A stretch of 49,669 nt of DNA from CAADGL01 sp964643885 (GTDB taxonomy: Bacteria > Planctomycetota > Phycisphaerae > UBA1845 > Fen-1342). A program made the position numbers and the translations under genes. The notes beneath the pieces are model-generated. The model made no database searches. It saw only the letters and a list, made by a program, of their open reading frames with translations, and was not told the DNA's origin. Location of the stretch: the NCBI GenBank assembly GCA_964643885.1, contig CAZXUI010000025.1, positions 1 through 49,669 on the forward strand. Reading direction: 5' to 3'. Positions 41,281 to 49,653 of the stretch are shown piece by piece. How positions within the stretch are numbered: position 1 is the first letter of the stretch; each line of letters opens with the position of its first letter.

Positions 41281-42408
41281 ATGAGCCGCGACTGCGTCGC
41301 TTTGCCGCAATTCACTACGTCGCCGCAGCCGGGCGGTTCAGCCGAACCGCCGCTGCACATCTTCGATCTGAGCGCCGGGGAGGTCGAGTCGTGGCTGGCG
41401 CGGCACAACCAGCCGCGCTACCGCGCCGCCCAAGTGCTCGAATGGGTTTATCGGCGCCAGGCGGCCTCGTTCGACGAGATGACGAACCTGGGCAAGCCGC
41501 TGCGGGCCGCGCTGGCCGCCGAGGCGGTGATCTACCGCTCGCAGATCGCGGCCGAGACCGTCTCGGAGGATGGCACGCGCAAGCTGCTGCTGCGCTGGCC
41601 GGACGGGGCCAGCGTGGAGGCGGTCTGGATTCCGGCCGAGCAGCGGCAGACGGCCTGCATCTCCTCGCAGGTCGGCTGCCCGGTGGGCTGCCGCTTCTGC
41701 GCCAGCGGGCTGGACGGCGTCGAGCGCAACCTGACTGCGGGCGAGATCGTCGAGCAGGCGATGCGGATCGCGCGGCTGGTGGCAGAGCACGCGCCGCCGC
41801 GCGGGCCGGGCAAGCCGGCGCGGCTGAGCCACATCGTGCTGATGGGGATGGGCGAGCCGCTGGCGAACTACGGGGCGGTCGTCGAGGCGATTCGCACATT
41901 GAACGCCGAGTGGTGCATGAACATCGGCGCCCGGCGGATCACGCTCAGCACCGTCGGCCTGCCGAGCCAGATTCGCAAGCTCGCGGACGAGGGACTGCCG
42001 ATCAACCTGGCGCTCTCGCTGCACGCGCCGGACGACGAGCTGCGGCACGAGCTGATTCCGTGGGGCCAGGGCGTGCCCGTCGCCAAATTGCTTGAGGCTT
42101 GCCGCTACTACTTCGAGAAGACCGGCCGGGAGATCACGCTCGAGTATGTCCTGCTTTCGGGGGTGAACGACGAGCCGCGGCATGCTTCGCGGCTGGCCGC
42201 GATCGCCCGGCGGCTGCGGGCGAATGTGAACCTGCTGCGTTACAACCCGGTGCCGGGGCTGGACTTCCGCCGGCCGAACTCGGAGCAGACCTACGCATTT
42301 CAGCGGCTTCTGCGCGAGGCGGGGGTCAATGCGCATGTACGCACGTCGCGCGGGCGGGATGTGCAGGCGGCCTGCGGGCAGTTGCGGCGGTCAATGAGCG
42401 CCGATTAG
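41281..42408 (+). CDS. rlmN: 23S rRNA/tRNA m2A methyltransferase RlmN (radical SAM)
   Basis: RlmN methylates A2503 of 23S rRNA and A37 of some tRNAs. The 375-residue protein has an N-terminal helical domain (FDLSAGEVESWLARHNQPRY, QVLEWVYRRQ). The radical-SAM cluster is CPVGCRFC (Cys133, 137, 140), followed by LSHIVLMGMGEPLANY, ITLSTVGLPSQIRKLA, LALSLHAPDDELRHELIP and the acceptor Cys365 in DVQAACGQL. A second conserved Cys that carries the methyl intermediate is thus present. The ATG at 41281 is used though its ribosome-binding site is weak. The final residues SMSAD differ from those of the truncated copy at 44760, right after the duplicated segment ends. Confidence 0.94.
   Translation: MSRDCVALPQFTTSPQPGGSAEPPLHIFDLSAGEVESWLARHNQPRYRAAQVLEWVYRRQAASFDEMTNLGKPLRAALAAEAVIYRSQIAAETVSEDGTRKLLLRWPDGASVEAVWIPAEQRQTACISSQVGCPVGCRFCASGLDGVERNLTAGEIVEQAMRIARLVAEHAPPRGPGKPARLSHIVLMGMGEPLANYGAVVEAIRTLNAEWCMNIGARRITLSTVGLPSQIRKLADEGLPINLALSLHAPDDELRHELIPWGQGVPVAKLLEACRYYFEKTGREITLEYVLLSGVNDEPRHASRLAAIARRLRANVNLLRYNPVPGLDFRRPNSEQTYAFQRLLREAGVNAHVRTSRGRDVQAACGQLRRSMSAD
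42116..42392 (+). repeat. Direct repeat copy 1: rlmN 3' end (277 bp)
   Basis: Matches 44760-45036 without gaps at 271 of 277 positions. The six differences all fall in third codon positions and keep the amino acid (Arg, Val, Ala, Gly, Asn, Val). The copies are 2644 bp apart. Confidence 0.95.
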
Positions 42409-42465
42409 CCGTCCGCCAAGCTGTGAGGCGACCCCGTAGACCTTCGCCCTGTTTCTGACGCGCTA

Positions 42466-43929
42466 TCAGCGTCCTTTCTCGACCGCTTCACGTTGCTTTC
42501 GCGTTGGAATGCGATCGAGCCGGCCGCGAAGCTGCTCAAAAATCTGATCGACGGGGGCAAGTAGCCGGGCCAACTCCTCCCGGGCGAGTCGAATGTCGCT
42601 GTCCGCCTTCGTCGGCCGCTTTTCGAGCTCTTCGAGGCGCTCGCGCCGCGCAAGAAGGAGTTGATTGCGCCGCCCCTTGGAGTCCTTGAGGATCGCCAAA
42701 CAGCGGTCCGTTTGCTCGGGCTCTAGCTGAAAGCGTTTGATGAACTCGGCGACGTAGGTGTCCCACGGATCGTTCGAGTTCGACCGCTGGAGGGCGAATG
42801 CGAGTCGCTCGCGCACCAATAGGCGCTCAGGATCATCGCGCAATCGGTCGGCGGCCGGCCGATCTCCGTAACGTACCGGGCGTGGATTGCGCTTCTGCTC
42901 CTCGATCCATGGATCAGGCTTGAGTTCCCCGGACTCCACGCGAGCGTAGAACTCATCGTGCGCAATCAAATCGGATCCAGTCCAGCGCATCTGACGGGCC
43001 GGGCCATCGCCGGATACATTTACGATCGAGCCGGTGCGGAATCCAACGTCGGTGGGCGTCAGAAAGTCCGGCAGATCCGGGGAGTTTACCTTGGCATACG
43101 TGAGCTCCGTGACGGCATGCACGCGCTCTTCGGGTGCGGACAAATACGTTACCTTGACAGGAGCCCAAGCCTCTCCGAATCGCTCGTACTCGCTTTCGAC
43201 GGCGTAGGCCAGCGCGAACGCGCTTGCGGGCTCGGATGGGTCGCGCATGTACTGCTCAACGCGCGTCGGATTCCACGCGCGATCGGGATCGATCGTCCAC
43301 ACGAATCGGTAATTCTCGGAGCGCGCTTCAACTTCAATGAGGTTACCGTCGCCGGGCCGTTGCGAATACGAGAACTCCTCGCCCGCAGCCGCCAACTGCG
43401 GCGGGGGAAAGACTTCACCCGCAGACCTGCCCAGACAATCACTGGTCGGCAGGAGTCCAACGTTACGAAAATCCCGCACATCCGCGATCGGTCCGCCCGT
43501 CGTTCCGAACCGAACCTGACCCGTAATGCCATGCTGGCGACGCTGCCAGAGACTGTTGGCTGTGCTGAGCGAGGCCCACTCCATATTGTAAACGGGCCGT
43601 CCATCTTCCGTGTAGCCGCAGACACCCTCAGAGTTCCCGTGGGCGAAACAAGCGAGGTCGCCACCACGCGACGCGATGAACCGTGTGTTACTGGCCGGGC
43701 GCCCAGGCGTGTAGGCGCGAACGAGACAGGAGACCGCGAGCTGATTGCGGGCGCCTTCCATCATCAGAAGTGCGCGGGGCTTGTCGGCGTCTCTCGATTT
43801 CAAATGGCTCGGCGAAGCCGGAGTTTGCGCGAAAACCGCGCTTGCCCACAGGAATGCCAGCACAGCGAGCGCGCCGCGCACGCTCGCCAAGTCCTTTCGC
43901 CACGCACGTGGTCGGGTCAGGGATGACAC
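42466..43929 (-). CDS. Hypothetical exported protein, 487 residues
   Basis: No family recognised. The GTG at 43929 follows GAGG; a signal segment (GALAVLAFLWASAVFAQ) lies at residues about 19-36. The central part is beta-rich (VYNMEWASLS, GQVRFGTTGGPIADVRDFRN, VRYGDRPAADRLRDDPERLL) with a segment NYRFVWTIDPDRAW. The last 110 residues are highly charged helix (LLLARRERLEELEKRPTKAD and LLAPVDQIFEQLRGRL), a probable coiled coil. It overlaps the upstream 141-residue gene by 13 bp, so the two are likely translated together. Composition is lower in GC than the rest of the window. Conserved planctomycete secreted proteins have this general design, but nothing firmer can be said. Confidence 0.75.
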   Translation of the reverse strand: MSSLTRPRAWRKDLASVRGALAVLAFLWASAVFAQTPASPSHLKSRDADKPRALLMMEGARNQLAVSCLVRAYTPGRPASNTRFIASRGGDLACFAHGNSEGVCGYTEDGRPVYNMEWASLSTANSLWQRRQHGITGQVRFGTTGGPIADVRDFRNVGLLPTSDCLGRSAGEVFPPPQLAAAGEEFSYSQRPGDGNLIEVEARSENYRFVWTIDPDRAWNPTRVEQYMRDPSEPASAFALAYAVESEYERFGEAWAPVKVTYLSAPEERVHAVTELTYAKVNSPDLPDFLTPTDVGFRTGSIVNVSGDGPARQMRWTGSDLIAHDEFYARVESGELKPDPWIEEQKRNPRPVRYGDRPAADRLRDDPERLLVRERLAFALQRSNSNDPWDTYVAEFIKRFQLEPEQTDRCLAILKDSKGRRNQLLLARRERLEELEKRPTKADSDIRLAREELARLLAPVDQIFEQLRGRLDRIPTRKQREAVEKGR

Positions 43930-44339
43930 AGCCCATCCTCGTACAGATTAGGGTGCATATCACCCGAGAAGACCTTGTACGTATCGTCCCCCGACCAGAA
44001 CTGACAACCCGGGATCGTCAGACAGCTCGATTCACCATCGGATCCTTGCGTCGTGATCGAGCACTTCCATCGCCAACCACACGGGAGCGGGTCGGACATG
44101 ATCTTCTTGTTCCCGCCGGCAGTGTAGCTGTACGGCGGCAATAGCGTCGAGTGATATCCGTCACCGACACAGCGACGTGGAACCAACCAGTCACATACAC
44201 AGGTGGCGTTATTCTGATCGGGATAACCGCTGCAACGGGCAGGATCGTCGAGATCGCCGCAGCCGACAAAGTCGGCTGCCATCACCGATTGGGGGGGGGC
44301 ATACGCAAAGAGTCCCAGGAACAGGAAGTGCGAGCGCAT
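43917..44339 (-). CDS. Small cysteine-rich secreted protein
   Basis: A 140-residue product from the ATG at 44339 (MRSHFLFLGLFAYAPPQSVM, a signal peptide ending near MAA); a longer frame is possible but not needed. The mature part has about nine cysteines (VGCGDLDDPARCSG, ATCVCDWLVPRRC, LPCGWRWKCSI, SCLTIPGCQFW, DGLCHP). This suggests a disulfide-stabilised extracellular domain. It overlaps the 487-residue gene by 13 bp and shares its lower GC. No family is recognised; a partner or toxin-like role would be speculation. Confidence 0.65.
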   Translation of the reverse strand: MRSHFLFLGLFAYAPPQSVMAADFVGCGDLDDPARCSGYPDQNNATCVCDWLVPRRCVGDGYHSTLLPPYSYTAGGNKKIMSDPLPCGWRWKCSITTQGSDGESSCLTIPGCQFWSGDDTYKVFSGDMHPNLYEDGLCHP

Positions 44340-44759
44340 CGCAGGTTTCCGTTCAGCAGGACATGGGACAAACACACCCATTTATGCTTAACGCGCAATC
44401 ACGTCCAGGTCAAGTGCCATGGAACAGATTCTTGGCTCCTGCCGTTTCATATGTCTTTTCGCCGCTTTGTGTGGGCGAAAACCGGCGGACCGGTCTCCAA
44501 GGTCACCTGGGATTTTCGCCTTCGGCCAATGGGGAGGGAGCAGCGGGACGCGAGATTGCGATGTCGCTTGGCATAATGCCCGACGGGCACGCCATTTACG
44601 CGCCGGGAGCTTCAACGTCGAGGAGGGCGTTTCCCGCAGGGCGCTCCCATCGACCAACCCCGTGATCGATTCCCCCACAGAGAACAGCCGAGTGCCTTCC
44701 AGAGCGGACCGGCGCATCCGGCCTATGCCAGTCGCAGGAGCCCAGTCGCCATGACCTTC
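44340..44759. other. Upstream region of the two-gene segment
   Basis: These 420 bases include a run of eight or more G near 44292-44300 just inside the preceding gene. They have ordinary composition otherwise and no supported gene. They presumably hold the promoter for the minus-strand pair. The junction with the rlmN copy is CTTCAGAAG versus CTTCGAGAAG in the intact gene, a one-base loss at the break. Confidence 0.45.
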
Positions 44760-45061
44760 AGAAGACCGGCCGCGAGATCACGCTCGAGTATGTGCTGCTT
44801 TCGGGGGTGAACGACGAGCCGCGGCATGCTTCGCGGCTGGCCGCAATCGCCCGGCGGCTGCGGGCGAATGTGAACCTGCTGCGTTACAACCCGGTGCCGG
44901 GGCTGGACTTCCGCCGGCCGAACTCGGAGCAGACCTACGCATTTCAGCGGCTTCTGCGCGAGGCGGGTGTCAACGCGCATGTGCGCACGTCGCGCGGGCG
45001 GGATGTGCAGGCGGCCTGCGGGCAGTTGCGGCGGTCTCAGGGGGCACAGCAGGCGCGGTAG
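44760..45061 (+). pseudogene. Truncated rlmN 3' end (direct repeat copy 2)
   Basis: The frame KTGREITLEYVLLSGVN through GRDVQAACGQLRRS repeats RlmN residues 280-370. It lacks the domain with the FeS cluster and has no start or promoter of its own. It then runs on with QGAQQAR to a TAG at 45059, a different tail from the intact gene. All six base differences from the intact copy are synonymous. Since a dead fragment would gather amino-acid changes too, the copies diverged mainly while both belonged to working genes. Confidence 0.88.
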
Positions 45062-45096
45062 GGGGGATGCGATCGGCGCGGGCGCTCGTCGGCGTC

Positions 45097-45220
45097 GCCA
45101 TCAGAGCCCGCCGCGCCGAGCGGCGAGGCCATCAGAACCCGCCGCGCCGAGCGGCGAGGCCATCAGAACCCGCCGCGCCGAGCGGCGAGGCCATCAGAAC
45201 CCGCCGCGCCGAGCGGCGGG
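45097..45220. repeat. Four 31-bp tandem repeats with internal hairpin
   Basis: Units begin at 45097, 45128, 45159 and 45190 with no spacers. Units 2 and 3 are identical, and units 1 and 4 each differ by one base. Each contains CATCAGAACCCGCCGC then GCCGAGCGGCG. In the last unit the stem CCCGCCGC-GCCGA-GCGGCGGG is perfect (45200-45220). A single copy recurs at 49633-49653. Confidence 0.93.
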
Positions 45221-45239
45221 TCTCCTGGTGTCCAATAGA

Positions 45240-45260
45240 CCCCCTGCTTGGCGCAGGGGG
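45240..45260. repeat. Hairpin CCCCCTGC-TTGGC-GCAGGGGG
   Basis: Perfect 8-bp arms with the 5-nt loop TTGGC, followed by TTCTGA. The sister at 49586-49606 keeps the loop and the following TTCTGA but has arms CCCCGTGC/GCACGGGG, with both sides of the stem changed together. It lies beyond the 3' end of the helicase gene and may serve as its terminator. Confidence 0.8.
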
Positions 45261-45353
45261 TTCTGACGCGTGGCGCAGAGGGTTCTGACGACAGTGCTCG
45301 CCGCCCGGGATTCTACTGGCAGGCAGAGGTGCCTGCCCCACTTGGACAACAGC

Positions 45354-47780
45354 TCACGTCCGCAGCCACTGCTCCAGCAGGCACACCGTCGCCGCCTTGT
45401 CGGGAAAGTCCGGCTGGCGGTACACGTCCGGGTCGTGGTGGATCGCCACCCGCAGATTCGGCGGGCCGATGCAGCCGGGACATCCATCCTCGCACGGACA
45501 GCCCGCGACGAGCTCATACGCCAGCCGCAGCAGTTCATCGCAGTGTTCGAACCCCAGCCGCGCGAAGCCGACGCCGCCCTCGTAGCGGTCATACAGAAAG
45601 ATGTTCGGCACACCCAGGTTCGATGAATCGACGATGCCGCCCAGGTCGTACCGGTCGCACATCGCCAGCGCCGGCAGCGTCACCATCATCACGTTGCGCG
45701 CCCCGGCCAGCCCCTCCAGCGGCTTGTGCCCGGCCGATGCGACCGCCTTGAGCACGTGCTCAGCCGGCTCGAGCCAGAGCGCGGACGTATGCACATATTG
45801 CGGCTCCAGGTCCAGCGAGGTCTGCCCGATCACTTCCATCGTGTAGAACTTGATCTTCTTGAACGCGATCGTTTGCCATTTGACGGTCACGTCGCCGAAG
45901 CAGCGCCGCCCCCCGCGCCACATCTCCTCGATCAGCGGCCGGCGGATGCGGATCTCGCTGGCCAGAATCGGCTGTGTGTAGTAATCGGCCTCCAGCCGCT
46001 CCACCCGCGCCAGCCGCAGTTCCTGATCCAGCTCGCGCACCACGTAGCTTTCGGCTTGGTGCAGGTAAATCGCCTCCGGGTAGACCAGCTCCGGCGCGGA
46101 GATCGAATCCACCTGGCCGAGCACCTCGTTGCGCCCGCCGGTGATGTCGACGATCGCATAGGTCGCGTTGCTGATCGTGCGCAGATTCGTCCTGGCCGCC
46201 GGCGTGTCGGGCGATGACCAGTAGAAGCGCCCCTGCGTCTGCCGCAGCTTACCGTCCTCCTCGAGCGCGCCGCAGACCTCCTGCGAAAAAGCGCCGAACG
46301 CGGCCGCGTCGGCCGGCTCCAGGGGCAGCTCCGCCGCGGCGCACGAGAGCTGCGCCGCCAGGATCTGCGGATTCTCAGGATCGACCACGGCCTGTTCGAG
46401 CGGCCGGGAGAAGAGGAAATCCGCCCGCCGCACGAGGAACTGGTCGATCGGATCGTCGTAGGCGATGAAGACTACGAGCGACTCGTCCTGCCGCCGGCCG
46501 GCCCGCCCGGCCTGCTGCCAGAAGCTACAGAACGTGCCGGGAAAGCCGACCAGGATGGCCGCGTCGAGCGAGCCGACGTCGATCCCCAGCTCGAGCGCGT
46601 TCGTGCTGCACACCCCCAGCAGCTCGCCGGAGAAGAGCGCCTGCTCGATTTCGCGCCGCTCGATCGGCAGGTAGCCGCCGCGATAGGGGCGGATGCGGCG
46701 GGCCAGGTCCGGCCGGCGGTGGGCCAGCGCGTCGCGGACGTACTTGTAGAGCAGCTCGGCGACGACACGCGCCTTGGCGAAGGCGATCGTCCCGGCACCC
46801 GCCTCGATCAGCTTCTGCATCAGCTCCTGGGCTTCGACGTTTCCGCTCCGCCGCCCGACGCGCGTGGCGTCCAGCCAGGGCGGATTCCAGAGCACGAAGT
46901 GCTTGCGGCCGCGCGGCGAGCCGTCGAAGTCGATCAGCTTCACCGGCCGGCCGATCAGGCGCTCCGCCAGCTCGCGAGGGTTTCCGAGCGTGGCCGAGCA
47001 GCAGATGAAGGTCGGCTCGGCGCCGTAATGTCTGCACAGCCGCTCGAGCCGCCGCACGACACCCGCGACATGGCTGCCGAAGATGCCGCGGTACATGTGA
47101 ATCTCGTCCAGCACGACGTACTTGAGCCGCGCCAGGAACGCCGCCCACTTGGCGTGGTAGGGGAGGATGCTGACGTGCAGCATGTCGGGATTCGAGAGGA
47201 TGAGATTGGCGCTGCGGCGGATCGCGGCCCGCTTGTGCGTCGGGGTGTCGCCATCGTAGCACGCCGGCCGAACACACTCGAGAAGCGATGAATCGCCGCC
47301 GCCGTCATCCGCCGGCGCGAACAGCCGCGCCGCGTCGTCGTCCGGCGTTGCGCGAGCGGTCGCGCCGCCCGCCCGGGCGCGCCGCGGCCTCCCACCGACG
47401 ACCATCCGCTCCAACGTCCCGAGCTGGTCGTACGCGAGCGCTTTCGACGGAAACAGGTAGAGCGCCGTCGCCTCCGGGTCATCGATCAGCTCCGCCATGA
47501 CCGGCAAATGAAAGCACAGGCTCTTGCCCGACGCCGTCCCAGAGCAGACAACGAGGCTCTCGCGCCGCCTCGCGGCGTCGTATGCGACCGCCTGGTGCGA
47601 ATACAGCCGCTCGATCCCCAGCCGCGCCAGCAGGGAACGCAGCGCTGCCGGCATCGGCGAAGACGGCTCCGCGTACTGCGCCGGCCGCGCGTCCAGCGTG
47701 TGCATCGCCGCGATCTGGTCGCGGTAATGCCGCGATTCGCACAACTGCCTGATGAACGCACCCGCATCCACGAGACTCAT
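45354..47780 (-). CDS. MrfA/Hrq1-type DEAD/H helicase with DUF1998 cysteine cluster
   Basis: An SF2 helicase of 808 residues related to the MrfA (YprA) DNA-repair helicases. Motifs in order are the Q-like SHQAVAYDAA, Walker A GTASGKSLC, TALYLFPSKALAYDQL, LILSNPDMLH, the DEIH box (VVLDEIHMYRG), CCSATLGNP, NALELGIDVGSLDA and QQAGRAGRR. The C-terminal DUF1998/MZB domain ends in the four-cysteine cluster CPCEDGCPGC (about 755-770), a metal site. A low-complexity Arg/Ala/Asp insert (about 125-165) separates motifs Ia and Ib. Relatives unwind DNA 3'-5' and repair mitomycin-type lesions. It stands alone, divergent from the permease gene. Confidence 0.9.
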   Translation of the reverse strand: MSLVDAGAFIRQLCESRHYRDQIAAMHTLDARPAQYAEPSSPMPAALRSLLARLGIERLYSHQAVAYDAARRRESLVVCSGTASGKSLCFHLPVMAELIDDPEATALYLFPSKALAYDQLGTLERMVVGGRPRRARAGGATARATPDDDAARLFAPADDGGGDSSLLECVRPACYDGDTPTHKRAAIRRSANLILSNPDMLHVSILPYHAKWAAFLARLKYVVLDEIHMYRGIFGSHVAGVVRRLERLCRHYGAEPTFICCSATLGNPRELAERLIGRPVKLIDFDGSPRGRKHFVLWNPPWLDATRVGRRSGNVEAQELMQKLIEAGAGTIAFAKARVVAELLYKYVRDALAHRRPDLARRIRPYRGGYLPIERREIEQALFSGELLGVCSTNALELGIDVGSLDAAILVGFPGTFCSFWQQAGRAGRRQDESLVVFIAYDDPIDQFLVRRADFLFSRPLEQAVVDPENPQILAAQLSCAAAELPLEPADAAAFGAFSQEVCGALEEDGKLRQTQGRFYWSSPDTPAARTNLRTISNATYAIVDITGGRNEVLGQVDSISAPELVYPEAIYLHQAESYVVRELDQELRLARVERLEADYYTQPILASEIRIRRPLIEEMWRGGRRCFGDVTVKWQTIAFKKIKFYTMEVIGQTSLDLEPQYVHTSALWLEPAEHVLKAVASAGHKPLEGLAGARNVMMVTLPALAMCDRYDLGGIVDSSNLGVPNIFLYDRYEGGVGFARLGFEHCDELLRLAYELVAGCPCEDGCPGCIGPPNLRVAIHHDPDVYRQPDFPDKAATVCLLEQWLRT

Positions 47781-47950
47781 CTCCCGCGCGGCCGCAGCGC
47801 TGCCCGTCCGCCGCGGCAGCTACTCTAAGCGACCGGGTGAACATTTGCCAAACATCTTACGCTGCGCCGGCCGGAGACAGGGTCCACGGCCCGCCGCCCG
47901 GCCACCGGGCAGGCTTGCCCCCCGCATCCGGCCCCGCCAGACTCTCCGCG

Positions 47951-49549
47951 ATGCGGGCGCTGCTGGTCTTCATTCTGCTCGCCGGCGCGGCCGGGTTGGC
48001 CGCCCTGACCTATTACTCACCGCTTTTCGTCGCCGGCTGGGAAGTCCTGACGGCAGGGGAGTGGCCCCAGGCCGCGCTCTCACAGCGACGCATGGTTCTC
48101 GTCGCACGCGGCGCCGGCATCGCGGCGGCCGCGGCCGTGCTCGCCACGCTGCTCGGCGCGGGCCTGGCGGCCGGACTCGTGCAGCCCTCGCGGCTTCGCC
48201 CGCTGATCGCCTGGGCCGCCGCGGCCGTGCTGCTGACGCCGCCCTATATCTACACCTACGCCTGGAGCCTCGTGATCCTTCAAGGCGGCGTGATTACGTC
48301 TGAACAGCTCGGCACGAATCTCGTCGCCTGGCTGGCCGGTCCCGTCCGCGCCGCCTGGTGCCTGGCCACCTGGCTGAGCCCCGTGGCGGCCGTGGTCCTG
48401 GCCAGCGGGTGGCGCAGCGCCGGCCGCGGCAGCTACACGCTGGCGCTGCTCGATGCCGCGCCGGCCCGAGCCGCCGTCCGCGCAGCCGCCCCGGCGATGC
48501 TGCCGTGGATTCTGCTGGCCGTGTTGCTCGTGGGCCCGCTGGCGCTGACGGAGTACTCCGTCTGTCACCTTTGCCTCGTGCAGACGTGGAATACCGAAGT
48601 CCTGGCCGAGGCGCAGCTTCTCGGCCGGCCGGGGAATGTCTCCCTGCTGGCCTGGCCGTTGATCGCCGTGGTCGGGCTGGTGGCGCTGGGGCTGTGGCCG
48701 TTGCGACGGGCGCTGCGTGAGTCGCTTCAATCGCTCGCCGCGGCCGAGCCGGCCGATGAAGCGGCCTCCGCTGCGACCCGCCGTCCGGCCGCGGTCGTCT
48801 CGCTGCTGACCGCGCTCGTGCTGCTCCTGCCGGTCGTCATCATGGCCGCACAGATGGAGAGCCCCGCGTCGCTGCTGCGGATGTGGAACGTCTTTCGCCC
48901 GGCCGAGTGGGGCCTGGCGCTGCTCTGTGCGCTCGGGGCGGGCATGGCCGCGCTCTGGCTGGCCGTCGCGCTGGACTACTTGCTCGGCCGGCCGCTCTCG
49001 CGGCGCCGGCCCGGGCCGCTATTTCTTCGCGGCGCGGCCCGCGTGACGCGTGTCGTGGCGGTCGTTTTTCTTGTGCTGCCGCCGGCGGTGGTTGGAGATG
49101 CATTCCTCGCGGCGTATGTGCGCGTGCCGGCCGTGCTCGATCACGCCTGGGCCGTCAGTCTCGTCGGCGCGGCCCGCTACGCCGCCGTCGCCGTGCTGCT
49201 GCTTCATCTCTCGGCGGGCGGCCAGTCGCGCTGGGTGCTCGAGCAGGCCGCGTCGGACGGCGCCTCGTGGGCGCAGACCTATCTGCACGTGCGCCTGCCG
49301 CTGCTCGGCCGGACGATGTTGTGGGCGCTGGCGGCGGTGGGGCTGCTCTCGCTGACGGAGGTCGCCGCGTCGCAGATGGTTTCGCCCAGCGGCGTCGCAA
49401 ACCTGGCGTTGACGATGCTGAATCAGATTCACTTCGGCCGCAATGACGATGTGATCGCGCTGTGTTTGTACGTGATGGCACTGGTCGCGTGCGTGACGGG
49501 TCTGGTGATGCTTGCCGGCGGGCGGCGGCGAAGCGCGGACCGGTCGTGA
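47951..49549 (+). CDS. Iron(III)-type ABC transporter permease (two fused halves)
   Basis: An integral membrane protein of about 532 residues with about 12 hydrophobic segments. It is arranged as two permease domains, like FbpB/ThiP-type importers of ferric iron or thiamine. Each half carries an EAA-type loop for ATPase docking: LLDAAPARAAVRAAAPAMLP in the first and EQAASDGASWAQTYLHVRLP in the second. The second half also has the family ending SLTEVAASQMVSPSGVANLA. The ATG at 47951 is chosen because the longer frame adds a hydrophilic, Pro-rich stretch; its ribosome-binding site is weak. The ATPase and binding-protein genes are not in the window and may lie downstream. The substrate is inferred by family only. 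Confidence 0.85.
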   Translation: MRALLVFILLAGAAGLAALTYYSPLFVAGWEVLTAGEWPQAALSQRRMVLVARGAGIAAAAAVLATLLGAGLAAGLVQPSRLRPLIAWAAAAVLLTPPYIYTYAWSLVILQGGVITSEQLGTNLVAWLAGPVRAAWCLATWLSPVAAVVLASGWRSAGRGSYTLALLDAAPARAAVRAAAPAMLPWILLAVLLVGPLALTEYSVCHLCLVQTWNTEVLAEAQLLGRPGNVSLLAWPLIAVVGLVALGLWPLRRALRESLQSLAAAEPADEAASAATRRPAAVVSLLTALVLLLPVVIMAAQMESPASLLRMWNVFRPAEWGLALLCALGAGMAALWLAVALDYLLGRPLSRRRPGPLFLRGAARVTRVVAVVFLVLPPAVVGDAFLAAYVRVPAVLDHAWAVSLVGAARYAAVAVLLLHLSAGGQSRWVLEQAASDGASWAQTYLHVRLPLLGRTMLWALAAVGLLSLTEVAASQMVSPSGVANLALTMLNQIHFGRNDDVIALCLYVMALVACVTGLVMLAGGRRRSADRS

Positions 49550-49585
49550 AGCCCGTCGAGAATGCCGCATCTGGCGAGCCGTTGA

Positions 49586-49653
49586 CCCCGTGCTTGGCGC
49601 ACGGGGTTCTGATTGCGGGCGCCGAGTCAGAACCCGCCGCGCCGAGCGGCGGG
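49586..49653. repeat. Two hairpin modules after the permease gene
   Basis: CCCCGTGC-TTGGC-GCACGGGG (49586-49606) then CCCGCCGC-GCCGA-GCGGCGGG (49633-49653). These are the same two modules as at 45200-45260 in swapped order, so the helicase-permease pair is bracketed by them. Confidence 0.85.

Larger units (their letters stand above)
42393..44759. mobile_element. Candidate inserted segment between rlmN 3' repeats
   Basis: About 2.37 kb bounded by the 277-bp direct repeats. It has lower GC than rlmN: two hand-counted 60-base lines inside give 52 and 57 percent, one in rlmN gives 70. It carries two secreted-protein genes in the opposite orientation to rlmN and no recognisable recombinase. The element class is unknown; homologous recombination or a site-specific event at the 3' end of rlmN are both possible. 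Confidence 0.4.

Noticed and set aside
44419..44754. 111-codon plus-strand frame upstream of the rlmN fragment
   Set aside because: No ribosome-binding site, no domain, and composition unlike neighbouring proteins; it ends just at the rlmN junction by chance.
42409..44759. Insertion sequence or integrase gene in the low-GC segment
   Set aside because: Neither gene resembles a recombinase and no terminal inverted repeats were found at the borders.
45097..45220. Possible CRISPR array
   Set aside because: Repeats are directly adjacent with no spacers, and no cas genes are present.
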